64,000 bases of DNA, taken from positions 2,971,658 through 3,035,657 of the forward strand of contig NZ_CP040814.1 in NCBI RefSeq assembly GCF_019443965.1, in the 5' to 3' direction. This DNA comes from Salinibacterium sp. M195. Its GTDB lineage: Bacteria > Actinomycetota > Actinomycetes > Actinomycetales > Microbacteriaceae. Shown here one piece after another: positions 37,352 through 46,162 of the stretch (the stretch's first letter is position 1; each line of letters starts with the position of its first letter). Made by a program: the position numbers and the translations under genes. The notes under the pieces were generated by a model. That model worked only from the letters and a program-made list of their open reading frames with translations. It did no database searches and was not told the DNA's origin.

Positions 37352-38389
37352 ATGAGCACACCAGAACAGCACGCACAGCTCGAGAAGCTGATGCTTCATG
37401 CGCTGTCGCTTGCCAGTCGTGGCCCCATCACCGGCGGAAATCCTCAAGTTGGCTGCGTGCTCGTCAATGACGCTGGCGACATTGTTGCGGAGGGCTGGCA
37501 CCACGGTGCCGGTACGCCTCATGCCGAAGTGGATGCCCTCACCAAACTTGGTGGCAACGCTGACGGCCTCACCGCTGTCGTCACCCTCGAACCCTGCAAT
37601 CACCAGGGTCGCACCGGCCCGTGTGCTCAAGCCCTTCTCGATTCTGGGGTGAGCCGCGTCGTGTACGCGGTTTCAGACCCCGGGCCGCATTCTGCTGGCG
37701 GCGCCGAACGACTCCGCAACGGTGGCGTCGAAGTGATCGCCGGTGTTGCTCAAGCCGAAGCCGAAGAGTTTCTGCACTCGTGGCTAACCGCAGCCCGACT
37801 GCAGCGTCCGCACGTCACCGTGAAGTGGGCATCCACCCTCGACGGTCGCGCTGCCGCCGCCGATGGCACGAGCCAGTGGATCACCGGCACCGCGGCCCGC
37901 CAGCACGTGCACGAGCAACGCGCGCGCGCCGATGCGATCGTGGTGGGCACGGGCACGGTGCTCGCCGATGACCCGAGCCTGACCGCGCGGGGAGACGCCG
38001 GCGAACTGCTCGAATGGCAACCGCAGCCGGTGGTGCTCGGTCGGCGCGAGATTCCGGCGGATGCGCAACTGCGCCAACACCCCGAGCAACTGCGTCAGAT
38101 TGACGGCCGGGACCTCAACGCCGCGCTGAACGAACTGTTTGAGGCGGGCATCCGACGTGTCTTCGTTGAAGGCGGACCCACTATCGCGAGCGCTTTCATC
38201 GCCGCTGGACTTGCGGATGAACTGCTCATCTATCTGGCCCCGAAACTGTTGGGTGGCCCCAAGGTGGCGCTCAGCGAGCTCGGGGTATCGACCATGGCTG
38301 AGGCGAAAGAACTCAGCATCACTGAACTTCGCCCGCTGGGCAACGACGTGCTGATTGTCGCCCGCCCGGCGGCAGAAACGAGAGCGTAA
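37352..38389 (+). CDS. ribD: Bifunctional riboflavin biosynthesis deaminase/reductase
   Basis: This 345-aa enzyme carries out the second and third steps after GTP ring opening. The N-terminal deaminase domain has zinc ligands in HAEVDAL and PCNHQGRTGPC. The C-terminal reductase domain has KWASTLDGR, SQWITG and the NADPH-site VEGGPTIASAF. It is the first gene behind the FMN riboswitch and ends 2 bp before ribE. Confidence 0.95.
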   Translation: MSTPEQHAQLEKLMLHALSLASRGPITGGNPQVGCVLVNDAGDIVAEGWHHGAGTPHAEVDALTKLGGNADGLTAVVTLEPCNHQGRTGPCAQALLDSGVSRVVYAVSDPGPHSAGGAERLRNGGVEVIAGVAQAEAEEFLHSWLTAARLQRPHVTVKWASTLDGRAAAADGTSQWITGTAARQHVHEQRARADAIVVGTGTVLADDPSLTARGDAGELLEWQPQPVVLGRREIPADAQLRQHPEQLRQIDGRDLNAALNELFEAGIRRVFVEGGPTIASAFIAAGLADELLIYLAPKLLGGPKVALSELGVSTMAEAKELSITELRPLGNDVLIVARPAAETRA

Positions 38390-38391
38390 CC

Positions 38392-39015
38392 ATGTTTACC
38401 GGAATCATTGAAGAGCTCGGCGACGTCGTCGAGTTTGCGGCCACCGACGATGGTGCGCGCCTGACGGTTCGCGCTCCGAATGCGGTGTCAGATGCCGGCC
38501 ACGGTGACTCGATCAGCGTCAGCGGCGTGTGTCTCACCGTTGTCGATCAGGGGCCCGACTGGTTCACGGCTGACGTCATGGGCGTCACCCTCGACATGAG
38601 CACGCTCGGTTCGCTTGCCGCCGGCGCACGGGTCAACATCGAGCGCGCGATGCAGGTTGGCGATCGTCTTGGCGGCCACATCGTGCAGGGTCACATCGAC
38701 GGCACGAGCACCGTGCTGAGCGTCACCGATGAGGGCAGTTGGAGCATCCTGCGCTTCAGCCTCACCGAAGAACTGGCCCCGCTGGTCGCCCGCAAGGGTT
38801 CAATCGCGGTGCATGGGGTCTCGCTCACGGTGAGCGCTGTGGGGCGCGACTGGTTTGAGGTTTCGTTGATTCCCGAAACTCTCACCGCAACAACGTTGGG
38901 AGCGCTCGCTCTGGGCGACTCCGTCAACATCGAAACCGACATCCTGGCGCGCCACGTGGCCCGGATGGCCGAGTTCACCGACGCACCTTCGCGTCACGAA
39001 AGGACCGAGTCATGA
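38392..39015 (+). CDS. ribE: Riboflavin synthase alpha subunit
   Basis: This 207-aa lumazine-dismutating enzyme shows the internal duplication of the family: each half begins with the MFTGIIEELG-like or HIVQGHIDGT-type barrel, and the halves contain the paired SVSGVCLTV and AVHGVSLTV segments. It joins two lumazine molecules into riboflavin and the uracil precursor. It overlaps ribBA by 4 bp. Confidence 0.95.
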   Translation: MFTGIIEELGDVVEFAATDDGARLTVRAPNAVSDAGHGDSISVSGVCLTVVDQGPDWFTADVMGVTLDMSTLGSLAAGARVNIERAMQVGDRLGGHIVQGHIDGTSTVLSVTDEGSWSILRFSLTEELAPLVARKGSIAVHGVSLTVSAVGRDWFEVSLIPETLTATTLGALALGDSVNIETDILARHVARMAEFTDAPSRHERTES

Positions 39016-40304
39016 GCCTCGCCACAATCCCCGATGCCATCGAAGCGATCCGCGCTGGTCGCCCGGTCATCGTTGCAGACGATGAGGGCCGCGAGAACGA
39101 GGGCGACGTCATCATCTCCGCCGAACTCGCCAGCCAAGAGTGGATTGCGTGGATGGTGCGCTACTCCTCGGGCTTCATTTGCGCTCCGATGACCAACGAG
39201 ATCGCCGACGCACTGGCCCTTCCGCCGATGGTTGCCGTGAACGAAGACCCCCGAGGCACCGCCTACACCGTGTCGGTGGATGCCGCTTCGCGTCTCAGCA
39301 CCGGCATCAGCGCCTCGGACCGTGCCCACACTTTGCGCGTGCTGGCAGATCCGCTTTCGATGCCCTCGAGCCTGCACCGCCCCGGCCACATCATGCCGCT
39401 GCGTGCTGTCGATGGTGGCGTGCGCGAGCGCGATGGTCACACCGAGGCATCTGTCGATCTGATGAAGCTTGCCGGTCTTCGCCCCGTTGCGGCGATCTCT
39501 GAGATCGTGCTCGACTCCGGCGAGATGATGCGTCTTCCCGAACTGATCGAGTTTGGCGCGCGCGAGGGCGTGCTCGTCATCACCATCTTGGACCTCATGC
39601 GCTGGCTCGAAGAGAACCGTTGTGACACCATCCCGGCACCGATTGAACCAATCCCCGAGATGAGTCGGGTGACGTTCGAGGTCGAAACCACCATCCCGAC
39701 TGGGCATGGTTCCTTCACGGTTCGTGCCTACCGCGACAACTCGACCGGTGCCGATCACGTCGCTTTCATCGCGCCGGGAACCCTCGATCACACAGGCGAC
39801 GGCCCCACCCTGGTGCGCGTGCACTCGGAGTGCCTCACGGGTGAAGCGTTCGGCTCACTCAAGTGCGAGTGCGGCCCTCAGCTCGACGCAGCGCTGGAAA
39901 CTATCCAGCACGATGGCGGTGCTGTGATTTACCTGCGCGGCCATGAAGGTCGCGGCATCGGACTCATCAACAAGCTGCGGGCCTACCGTCTGCAAGAAGA
40001 TGGGCTCGACACTCTGGACGCGAATCTGGCCCTCGGTCTGCCTGCCGACTCCCGTGACTATGGAGCCGCCGTCGGCATCCTCAAGGATCTCGGAATCTCG
40101 TCGGTCAGCCTGCTGAGCAACAACCCCGAGAAGAAGCGTCAGCTCGAAGAACGCGGCGTCATTGTCGGCGACCTCGTGCCGCTCGTTGTTGGCGTCGGCG
40201 TCGGCAACGAAGGCTACCTCGAAACCAAGCGTGACCGCATGGGTCACCAACTCCCCACCACCGCCGTGCTCGATGAGGCACGGCTTACCGCGAAAGGCCT
40301 CTGA
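39012..40304 (+). CDS. ribBA: Bifunctional 3,4-dihydroxy-2-butanone-4-phosphate synthase / GTP cyclohydrolase II
   Basis: This 430-aa fusion supplies both riboflavin precursors. The N-terminal RibB domain has [10 protein letters not shown] and [10 protein letters not shown] plus GHTEASVDL. The C-terminal RibA domain has the zinc site in [17 protein letters not shown], and the GTP-site GHEGRGIGL. All the catalytic residues I can check are present. It overlaps ribE by 4 bp and ribH by 1 bp. Confidence 0.95.
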   Translation: MSLATIPDAIEAIRAGRPVIVADDEGRENEGDVIISAELASQEWIAWMVRYSSGFICAPMTNEIADALALPPMVAVNEDPRGTAYTVSVDAASRLSTGISASDRAHTLRVLADPLSMPSSLHRPGHIMPLRAVDGGVRERDGHTEASVDLMKLAGLRPVAAISEIVLDSGEMMRLPELIEFGAREGVLVITILDLMRWLEENRCDTIPAPIEPIPEMSRVTFEVETTIPTGHGSFTVRAYRDNSTGADHVAFIAPGTLDHTGDGPTLVRVHSECLTGEAFGSLKCECGPQLDAALETIQHDGGAVIYLRGHEGRGIGLINKLRAYRLQEDGLDTLDANLALGLPADSRDYGAAVGILKDLGISSVSLLSNNPEKKRQLEERGVIVGDLVPLVVGVGVGNEGYLETKRDRMGHQLPTTAVLDEARLTAKGL

Positions 40305-40777
40305 TGAGTGGCGCAGGATCCCCCGAAATTGTTACCGACGCAACCGGCCTCAAGGTCACGATCATCGCCGGACAATGGCATGAAGTCATCACCAACGGAC
40401 TGCTCGCTGGTGCCCACCGCGCCCTCCAAGCAGCGAATGCCGAGGTGACCGAGGTGCGCGTTCCCGGCAGCTTCGAACTGCCCGTCGCGAGCAAGGCAGC
40501 CCTGGATGCTGGGGCGGATGCCGTTGTCGCTCTCGGCGTCATCATCCGTGGTGGTACGCCCCACTTCGAATACGTGTCGGATGCCGCCACCAGCGGCCTT
40601 ACGCAAGTGTCGATCCTGACCGGCAAGCCGGTGGGCTTTGGCGTGCTCACGCTCGACGACGAGCAGCAGGGCCTCGATCGTGCCGGGCTAGAGGGCTCAA
40701 AAGAGGACAAGGGCGAGGAAGCCGCCAACGCTGCCATCGCGACCGCGGTGCTGTTGCGGCAGATTCGCGGAGCCTAA
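40304..40777 (+). CDS. ribH: 6,7-dimethyl-8-ribityllumazine synthase
   Basis: This 157-aa subunit of the lumazine synthase shell condenses the ribitylamino-uracil with dihydroxybutanone phosphate. It shows the VPGSFELPV segment, [16 protein letters not shown] with the conserved His, and the late [12 protein letters not shown]. It closes the rib operon. The 17 bases coding most of AVLLRQ near its C-terminus are repeated 38 bp further on, after the stop. Confidence 0.95.
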   Translation: MSGAGSPEIVTDATGLKVTIIAGQWHEVITNGLLAGAHRALQAANAEVTEVRVPGSFELPVASKAALDAGADAVVALGVIIRGGTPHFEYVSDAATSGLTQVSILTGKPVGFGVLTLDDEQQGLDRAGLEGSKEDKGEEAANAAIATAVLLRQIRGA

Positions 40778-40800
40778 CCGGCTCGGTGCTGTTGCGGCAG
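40746..40800 (+). repeat. 17-bp direct repeat across the ribH stop
   Basis: CGGTGCTGTTGCGGCAG occurs at 40746-40762, inside ribH, and exactly again at 40784-40800, after the stop codon. It looks like a small local duplication of the gene's end. Confidence 0.75.
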
Positions 40801-40860
40801 CTGCCCCTCGCGCTTGCGACCAGCTGAAATTGATGAAAGCTTGGGTACTCGCAGGTGAAG

Positions 40861-40890
40861 TTGACTTGGCGTATTCGGCCTCACGTTTAT
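40861..40890 (+). promoter_or_regulatory. Putative promoter of the duplicated membrane-protein gene
   Basis: TTGACT at 40861-40866 and GTTTAT at 40885-40890 are 18 bp apart, 30 bp before ATG 40920. The -10 match is weak. Confidence 0.4.
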
Positions 40891-40919
40891 TGCTGCCGCA
40901 CAAATCTCAGGGGAATCTT

Positions 40920-41969
40920 ATGATCAAGAATGTGGTGTGGGGAATCTGTGGCGCGGCAACCGGAGCTGTGTTCGTATTCGTCGCTGGTCTCGTCACCATT
41001 CAAGCGCGGGGAATTGCCGCTGGCGCACAGTACGACCTCAACAATTCCCTCGCGCTCATCATCACTCCCCGCGTTCCGTACCTGATGATGAGCGTCCTAG
41101 CGCTGCTGAGCACCGCGGTGATCTTTGTGCTTGCTGTGGCCATGCGAAAGCGATCCACGGTTTCACGGATGACATTCACGGGCAGTTTCAGCGTTGCTAC
41201 GCTGCTGCTCATCATTGCGTCTTTCGCCTTCGCTGCCACCGGAATGACGCCGGAGACTCCAATGATCGGCGTAGCGCCGGGATGGCAAGGCTGGCTAAAT
41301 CACGGCGGCAGCAGCTCCGCTGTTCATCTCGTACTTCTTCTGGCTGTTGGCCTGCTCTGGATGCACTCGAGAGGCCCGCGGAGCACCTCCCACGACGCCA
41401 CAGCGTCAGCGCCAAAGCCCACCAACATTCCCTTGAGGACTGCGGTGTGGGGGATCTCCGGGATGCTGCTCGCAGTGGTGTTTGTCCTCATCCTCGGCAT
41501 GCTGAGCGCTCAAGTCGCAGCGCGAAAGTTGGGAGCGATCCTTGATCTCAACAACATGGTGACGGCAATTGCCTCCTCGACCGTGGCATACGTCCCGATC
41601 GCTGCGATAGCTGTGCTGAGCGCCGTAGTCGTGTTTTTGCTGCGCGCCGCGGTGAGAAACAGGCTCAGACGATTCCGGCTGGCGTTTGTGGCCGGGTTTG
41701 GCTTCGCGACGATCCTGCTGCTTTCTGTTTCGTTCGTTCTTGCTCCGCTGAGAGGGCCAAAGGTCGGTGCGTCTATCGGAATCGAGCCTGGGTGGGTCGG
41801 CTGGCTGGCTGAGGGCAGCGCTACGCCTGCTGTGCATGTGGTCTTGCTTCTCGCCGTGGGATTGCTGTGGCTCTATTCGAAATCCCCGAAACCGACACCA
41901 GATCATGAGCTCCTCCAACCACCGAAGCCCGACTCCGAACTCCTTCGCGATGTGGACGACCGCGGATGA
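40920..41969 (+). CDS. Unknown membrane protein with internal duplication (2 x 4 helices)
   Basis: I do not recognise this 349-aa protein. It consists of two similar halves, about residues 4-155 and 174-325, each with four hydrophobic segments. Matching blocks are VVWGICG/AVWGISG, DLNNSLALI/DLNNMVTAI, SFSVATLLLI/GFGFATILLL, PGWQGWL/PGWVGWL and VHLVLLLAVGLLWMHS/VHVVLLLAVGLLWLYS. A Pro/Ser linker joins the halves, and the tail is short and charged. The ATG at 40920 gives a start directly at the first half; the frame is open from 40830. An eight-helix channel, transporter or sensor is possible. Confidence 0.65.
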   Translation: MIKNVVWGICGAATGAVFVFVAGLVTIQARGIAAGAQYDLNNSLALIITPRVPYLMMSVLALLSTAVIFVLAVAMRKRSTVSRMTFTGSFSVATLLLIIASFAFAATGMTPETPMIGVAPGWQGWLNHGGSSSAVHLVLLLAVGLLWMHSRGPRSTSHDATASAPKPTNIPLRTAVWGISGMLLAVVFVLILGMLSAQVAARKLGAILDLNNMVTAIASSTVAYVPIAAIAVLSAVVVFLLRAAVRNRLRRFRLAFVAGFGFATILLLSVSFVLAPLRGPKVGASIGIEPGWVGWLAEGSATPAVHVVLLLAVGLLWLYSKSPKPTPDHELLQPPKPDSELLRDVDDRG

Positions 41970-41985
41970 CGCCACTGACGGACGA

Positions 41986-42015
41986 TAGGATCGGGGCATG
42001 AAGGATCGCCCGTGA
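41986..42015 (+). promoter_or_regulatory. Leaderless promoter with five-codon mini-ORF coupled to DUF202 gene
   Basis: TAGGAT (41986-41991) lies 6 nt before an ATG at 41998 that opens the tiny frame MKDRP and stops at TGA 42013-42015. That stop overlaps the GTG start of the DUF202 gene (42012) in a GTGA overlap. The mini-frame also holds AAGGA (42001-42005), 6 nt before the GTG. It can serve as a short leader, a coupled mini-ORF, or both. Confidence 0.45.
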
Positions 42016-42392
42016 CAGAACCAGAACAGCCGCCTCCTCGCCGTTTTCCGCGCCGTGTCTATGGTGTTGGAACCGAGCCGGATGCCCGTTTCAGCCTCGC
42101 GAACGAACGCACGTTTTTGGCCTGGATCCGCACCGCTCTCGCGCTGATCGCTGCGGGTGTCGCGCTTGAGGCATTCGTGTTGCCGATCGCTCCGGGGTTC
42201 CGCTTAGGGGCATCGCTTCTGCTGATTCTGTTGGGCGTTCTCGCACCCATGCAGGCCTGGTTCGGCTGGATGAAGGCCGAGCAGTCCCTGCGCCTCGGGC
42301 GCCCTCTCCCCTCCCCTAACCTCGCTGGCCCCATTGGTGGCGGCGTTGTCGTCGCCGGGCTGCTGCTCGCGATCGGCATCCTGCTCCAGTGA
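42012..42392 (+). CDS. DUF202-domain membrane protein, first of a pair (YidH-like)
   Basis: This 126-aa protein has the DUF202 signature LANERTFLAWIRTALALIAAGVA (split across residues 28-50) and three hydrophobic helices. The function of the family is unknown. GTG 42012 is supported by AAGGA 6 nt upstream. It overlaps the next DUF202 gene by a GTGA overlap, so the two are translated together and may form a hetero-oligomer. Confidence 0.82.
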   Translation: MTEPEQPPPRRFPRRVYGVGTEPDARFSLANERTFLAWIRTALALIAAGVALEAFVLPIAPGFRLGASLLLILLGVLAPMQAWFGWMKAEQSLRLGRPLPSPNLAGPIGGGVVVAGLLLAIGILLQ

Positions 42393-42748
42393 CACGCGCC
42401 TTCGACCGCCCATTCGATGCCGGCCTGCAAGCGGAACGCACCGCTCTCGCCTGGCAGCGCACGGTGCTGTCGTTTGCCATCGCCGCGCTCGTCTCGGCCA
42501 GGCTCCTCCTCAACACCGTGAGCGTTGGAAGCTATGCAGTAGCGGCTCTCGGCCTCGTCTTGACCGCGGTGCTGTTTTGGGTGGGGCACCGCCGCTACCG
42601 CGCCGTGCATACGATTCTGGTTCAGGCATCCACCGACCGCATTCGCCTGACGAGTGCAGCCCCGCTGTTCTTGTGGGCTCTTGCAGTCTTTGTGCTCGCT
42701 ATTGTCGGTGCCGTGTTTGCTGTCGTCGGCGTCTTCTTCGTCACCTAG
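42389..42748 (+). CDS. DUF202-domain membrane protein, second of a pair
   Basis: This 119-aa protein also carries the DUF202 core (LQAERTALAWQRTVLSF, about residues 13-29) and three hydrophobic helices. It starts at a GTG overlapping the preceding stop by 4 bp. Paired, divergent DUF202 genes are a recurring arrangement in actinobacteria, but no activity is established. Confidence 0.82.
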   Translation: MTRAFDRPFDAGLQAERTALAWQRTVLSFAIAALVSARLLLNTVSVGSYAVAALGLVLTAVLFWVGHRRYRAVHTILVQASTDRIRLTSAAPLFLWALAVFVLAIVGAVFAVVGVFFVT

Positions 42749-42906
42749 CCGTCTCGGCGGTGTAGCAACGAGCACACAGATACCCCGGAGGTTGTACGCA
42801 ATGCCCAGACAGAAGGCTTAGTGTTTTAGAGGCTGATTGCTGATGCCGATGTCGCTGATAATCCGCGGCACCTTCGCCCTACATTTTTGGGACAACGAGA
42901 AATCTG

Positions 42907-44778
42907 ATGAGCTCGACTTCACACACCACTGCGCCTCGCCGCGGCCGTTCTACGTCACGCGACAACCCCGACGATGGGCCTCGCGCCAAGTTCAGCGAGT
43001 TGTTTCCTTACCTGCTGGAACATCGCAAGGTTCTGATCTTCGTCATCATCCTGAGCGTGCTCGGCGCCGGCGCGTCCCTCGCGCAGCCGCTGTTGGTCAG
43101 CCAGGTCATCACCATCGTCGAAGCAAACAAATCGCTCGGCACCCTTGTGTGGCTCCTCGTCGGTCTAGTCGTCATCTCGGGTCTCATCAGCGGCTACCAG
43201 CACTACCTCTTGCAGCGCACCGGTGAGGGCGTCGTGCTTTCGAGCCGTCGTCGCCTAGTGAGCCGGATGCTCAACCTCCCCATCTCGGAGTTCGACCGCC
43301 GCCGCACCGGTGACCTCGTCTCCCGTGTCGGCAGCGACACGACCCTGCTGCGCGCCGTGCTCACCCAGGGACTCGTCGAAGCAATTGGTGGCTCGATCAC
43401 CTTTGTGGGCGCGCTCATCGCGATGCTCATCATTGACCCCGTACTTCTCGGCCTTACCGTGCTGGTGGTTGCGGTCGCCGTCGTCACCGTCACGACGCTG
43501 TCGAAGCGCATCCGGATTGCGAGCCAGAAGGCCCAGCGCAAGGTCGGCGATCTGGCTGCAGCGGTGGAACGCGCCATCTCTGCCGTGCGCACGCTGCGGG
43601 CATCCAACGCTACTGAGCGTGAGATTGAGGCCGTGAACGAGGATGCGCTCGGTGCTTGGAAGATGGGCATCAGCGTCGCCAAGATCTCGGCTCTCGTCGT
43701 TCCGATCGCCGGTATCGCCCTTCAGGTGTCGTTCCTCGTCGTGCTCGGTGTCGGTGGTTACCGCGTCGCCAGCGGTGCGATCACGGTCGCGAACCTGGTG
43801 GCGTTCATCCTGTTCCTGTTCCTGATGATCATGCCCCTCGGTCAAGCCTTCGGCGCCATCACCGCCGTGAACCAGGCCCTCGGTGCGCTAGGTCGCATTC
43901 AAGAGATCATCAAGCTGCCCAGCGAGCTCGAGTCTGACGCCAACGTTGTTGCTGTCGCCAGCGTCGAATCGGATGCCGCGATCACTTTCGACAACGTCGA
44001 ATTCTCGTACCCCCGCGATTCAGTGCTCGTTCAAGCAGAATCGGAACTGGCCGAGCTTAAGCACGCTGGCACAGAACCCACTGCCGAAGAAATCGACCTC
44101 ACCGTTCTGCGCGGAGTCAGCTTCGCCGTGAATCGCGGCGAGCGCACCGCTATCGTCGGCCCCTCTGGTGCCGGCAAGAGCACCATCCTCGCGCTCATCG
44201 AGCGCTTCTATGACCCCACGGGTGGCGTTGTGCGGTTGGGCGGCGATGATCTTCGCGGTCTCAATCGCGAAGAGCTGCGCGCCCAGATTGGCTACGTCGA
44301 GCAGGATGCTCCTGTGCTCGCGGGCACCATCCGCCAAAACCTTCTCATTGGTGCGCCCAACGCCACCGACGAAGAATGTGTGAAGGTCATCGCCGCCGTG
44401 AACCTCACTGCGGTGCTCGAACGCAACCCTGCCGGTTTGGATGCCGCCGTCGGCGAAGACGGAGTGATGCTCTCCGGTGGTGAGCGTCAGCGACTCGCAA
44501 TCGCCCGCACGCTGCTCGCCGCGCCCCCGATTCTGCTGCTCGACGAATCGACCTCAAGCTTGGACGGCCTCAACGAGCAAATGCTCCGCGAAGCCATCGA
44601 CGCTGTTGCCGAGAACCGCACGCTCATCGTGATCGCGCACCGTCTGTCGACAGTCGTCGACTCCGATCAGATCGTCGTGCTCGACAAGGGCAAGGTCGTT
44701 GGGGTCGGAACCCACTCCGAACTCGTGAAGTCGACCCCGCTCTACAAGGATCTCGCTAAGCACCAGCTGCTCGTGTAA
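42907..44778 (+). CDS. ABC half-transporter (permease fused to ATPase)
   Basis: This 623-aa exporter has about six membrane helices (residues 38-320) and an ATPase domain with Walker A GPSGAGKST, signature LSGGERQRLAIAR, Walker B ILLLDES and the switch His in VIAHRLST. It should work as a dimer to export lipids or drugs. Between the aromatic A-loop (FSYP, about residue 367) and the VLRGVSF strand there are about 30 extra residues rich in Glu, Ala and Leu, ending EEIDLT. Members of the family usually have only a few residues there. The gene is convergent with the TrmH-type gene. Confidence 0.87.
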   Translation: MSSTSHTTAPRRGRSTSRDNPDDGPRAKFSELFPYLLEHRKVLIFVIILSVLGAGASLAQPLLVSQVITIVEANKSLGTLVWLLVGLVVISGLISGYQHYLLQRTGEGVVLSSRRRLVSRMLNLPISEFDRRRTGDLVSRVGSDTTLLRAVLTQGLVEAIGGSITFVGALIAMLIIDPVLLGLTVLVVAVAVVTVTTLSKRIRIASQKAQRKVGDLAAAVERAISAVRTLRASNATEREIEAVNEDALGAWKMGISVAKISALVVPIAGIALQVSFLVVLGVGGYRVASGAITVANLVAFILFLFLMIMPLGQAFGAITAVNQALGALGRIQEIIKLPSELESDANVVAVASVESDAAITFDNVEFSYPRDSVLVQAESELAELKHAGTEPTAEEIDLTVLRGVSFAVNRGERTAIVGPSGAGKSTILALIERFYDPTGGVVRLGGDDLRGLNREELRAQIGYVEQDAPVLAGTIRQNLLIGAPNATDEECVKVIAAVNLTAVLERNPAGLDAAVGEDGVMLSGGERQRLAIARTLLAAPPILLLDESTSSLDGLNEQMLREAIDAVAENRTLIVIAHRLSTVVDSDQIVVLDKGKVVGVGTHSELVKSTPLYKDLAKHQLLV

Positions 44779-44783
44779 CAGCG

Positions 44784-44830
44784 CGCGGTCGAGATGACGG
44801 GTCGCTTCGGTGGCGAGCTACTCGACCGCG
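44784..44830. terminator. Hairpin between convergent ABC and TrmH-type genes
   Basis: CGCGGTCGAG at 44784-44793 and CTCGACCGCG at 44821-44830 form a perfect 10-bp stem with a 27-nt loop. It spans the gap and the last codons of the methyltransferase gene and can act in both directions. Confidence 0.55.
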
Positions 44831-45618
44831 AGCGCGAACATCGCGACCGCCGCCGTCGCGGCAACGTTGAGCGAGTCGATGCCGTGACGCATCGGTATCT
44901 GCACGATCGTGTCTGCAGCGTCGATAGCCTCGCGCGTGAGACCGTGGCCCTCGGTGCCGAGCACGAGCGCAACCTTCTCGGGAGCATCCGCCGCATAGTC
45001 ACGCAGCGACACCGCACCATCTTCGAGCGCGAGAGCGGCAATCTGAAATCCGGATGCCGTCAGCAGCGCGCGAGTGTCAGCCCAGTTTCCGATGCGGGTC
45101 CACGGCACCTGCAGCACAGTCCCCATCGAGACGCGGATCGCACGGCGATAGAACGGGTCGGAGCACTGCTCGGTGACAAGCACCGCGTCTGCCCCGATCC
45201 CGGCGACGGATCGGAAGATGGCGCCGACGTTGGTGGGATCAACAACGTTTTCGAGAATGACGATGCGGCGGGCATCCGCTAGCAAAGCTTCGGGAGTCGG
45301 CAGCGGCGGGCGGTGCATCGACGCGATAACGCCGCGGTGCAGCACGTAGCCGGTCAGTTCGGCGAGCAGTGAGCCGTCGCCCGTGAAGATGGGCACGTCG
45401 TCGCCGACGAGCTCAACTATTTCGTCAACCGATGTGCCGAGCGCGAGCACAGAGCGCACGCGATGCCCCGAGCGCAGCGCCCGCTGCAACACGAGCGCCG
45501 ACTCGGCAAGGTAGAGGCCGTGCTCGGTGCCCTGTGCCTTACGCAGAGCCACGTCGGTCTGGTGCGAATAGTCCGCGAGCCGTGGGTCGCTGAGCTCGGT
45601 GACGGGGATGACGGGCAC
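44818..45618 (-). CDS. TrmH/SpoU-family RNA 2'-O-methyltransferase
   Basis: This 266-aa protein has an N-terminal RNA-binding segment and a C-terminal SPOUT domain with the knot motifs: VILENVVDPTNVGAIFRS near residue 117, VLVLGTEGHGL and IPMRHGIDSLNVAAT. It transfers methyl from SAM to a ribose of rRNA or tRNA; the target base is not clear. GTG 45618 follows the stop of the membrane-protein gene by one base, so it is the third gene of the pncA unit. Confidence 0.87.
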   Translation of the reverse strand: MPVIPVTELSDPRLADYSHQTDVALRKAQGTEHGLYLAESALVLQRALRSGHRVRSVLALGTSVDEIVELVGDDVPIFTGDGSLLAELTGYVLHRGVIASMHRPPLPTPEALLADARRIVILENVVDPTNVGAIFRSVAGIGADAVLVTEQCSDPFYRRAIRVSMGTVLQVPWTRIGNWADTRALLTASGFQIAALALEDGAVSLRDYAADAPEKVALVLGTEGHGLTREAIDAADTIVQIPMRHGIDSLNVAATAAVAMFALAVE

Positions 45619-45619
45619 G

Positions 45620-46162
45620 CTAGATTGCTCGCGTCACGCGAATAAGAATCACGGTGCGTCCGTCAGCGCGCTGCCCGCTTGCGGCCTCATGACCGGCGCC
45701 GACCACAGACTCGACGCCCTCATAGAGCACTAAATTGTCGAGCATGAGAGCATCCACCTCAGCCACCCACGACAGTGATGGTGCTACGCGATAGTCTCCC
45801 GATCGAAGCGGATCGGCATCACCTCCAGCGAGGATGACCGTCGCGAACAACATCCCCGTGTCATCAGCCTGGGCGTATTGGGCGCTCTCGATCTCGGCAG
45901 ATGCCGGCAAGTCGATTCCCGAAAACACCGCGATCTGCTCCACCGACAGGTCACTACACGGCCCGGTCGCCGCGTTGCACATTCCGGCAGGATCTGGCCA
46001 AATCAGCGTGAGCAGTGCCGCGCCACCCGCGACCGCAATTCCGATGACGATGCCGAGCCCCACCAACATTGCGAGCAAGCCCCAGGCCAAATTCTTTGGC
46101 GGTGGCAGCACTTCAGCTTCTGCAATGAAGCCAGGAAGGGTCAGATCGTCACGGTCACTCAT
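45620..46162 (-). CDS. Hypothetical single-helix membrane protein
   Basis: I do not recognise this 180-aa protein. It has a short cytoplasmic N-terminus (MSDRDDLTLPGF), one clear membrane segment at about residues 27-52 and an extracytoplasmic domain of about 125 residues with two Cys that could form a disulfide. The start lies in ATGATGAGTGA at the pncA stop, so it is coupled to pncA with an 8-bp overlap (start 46162, or 46165 one codon upstream). Confidence 0.6.
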   Translation of the reverse strand: MSDRDDLTLPGFIAEAEVLPPPKNLAWGLLAMLVGLGIVIGIAVAGGAALLTLIWPDPAGMCNAATGPCSDLSVEQIAVFSGIDLPASAEIESAQYAQADDTGMLFATVILAGGDADPLRSGDYRVAPSLSWVAEVDALMLDNLVLYEGVESVVGAGHEAASGQRADGRTVILIRVTRAI

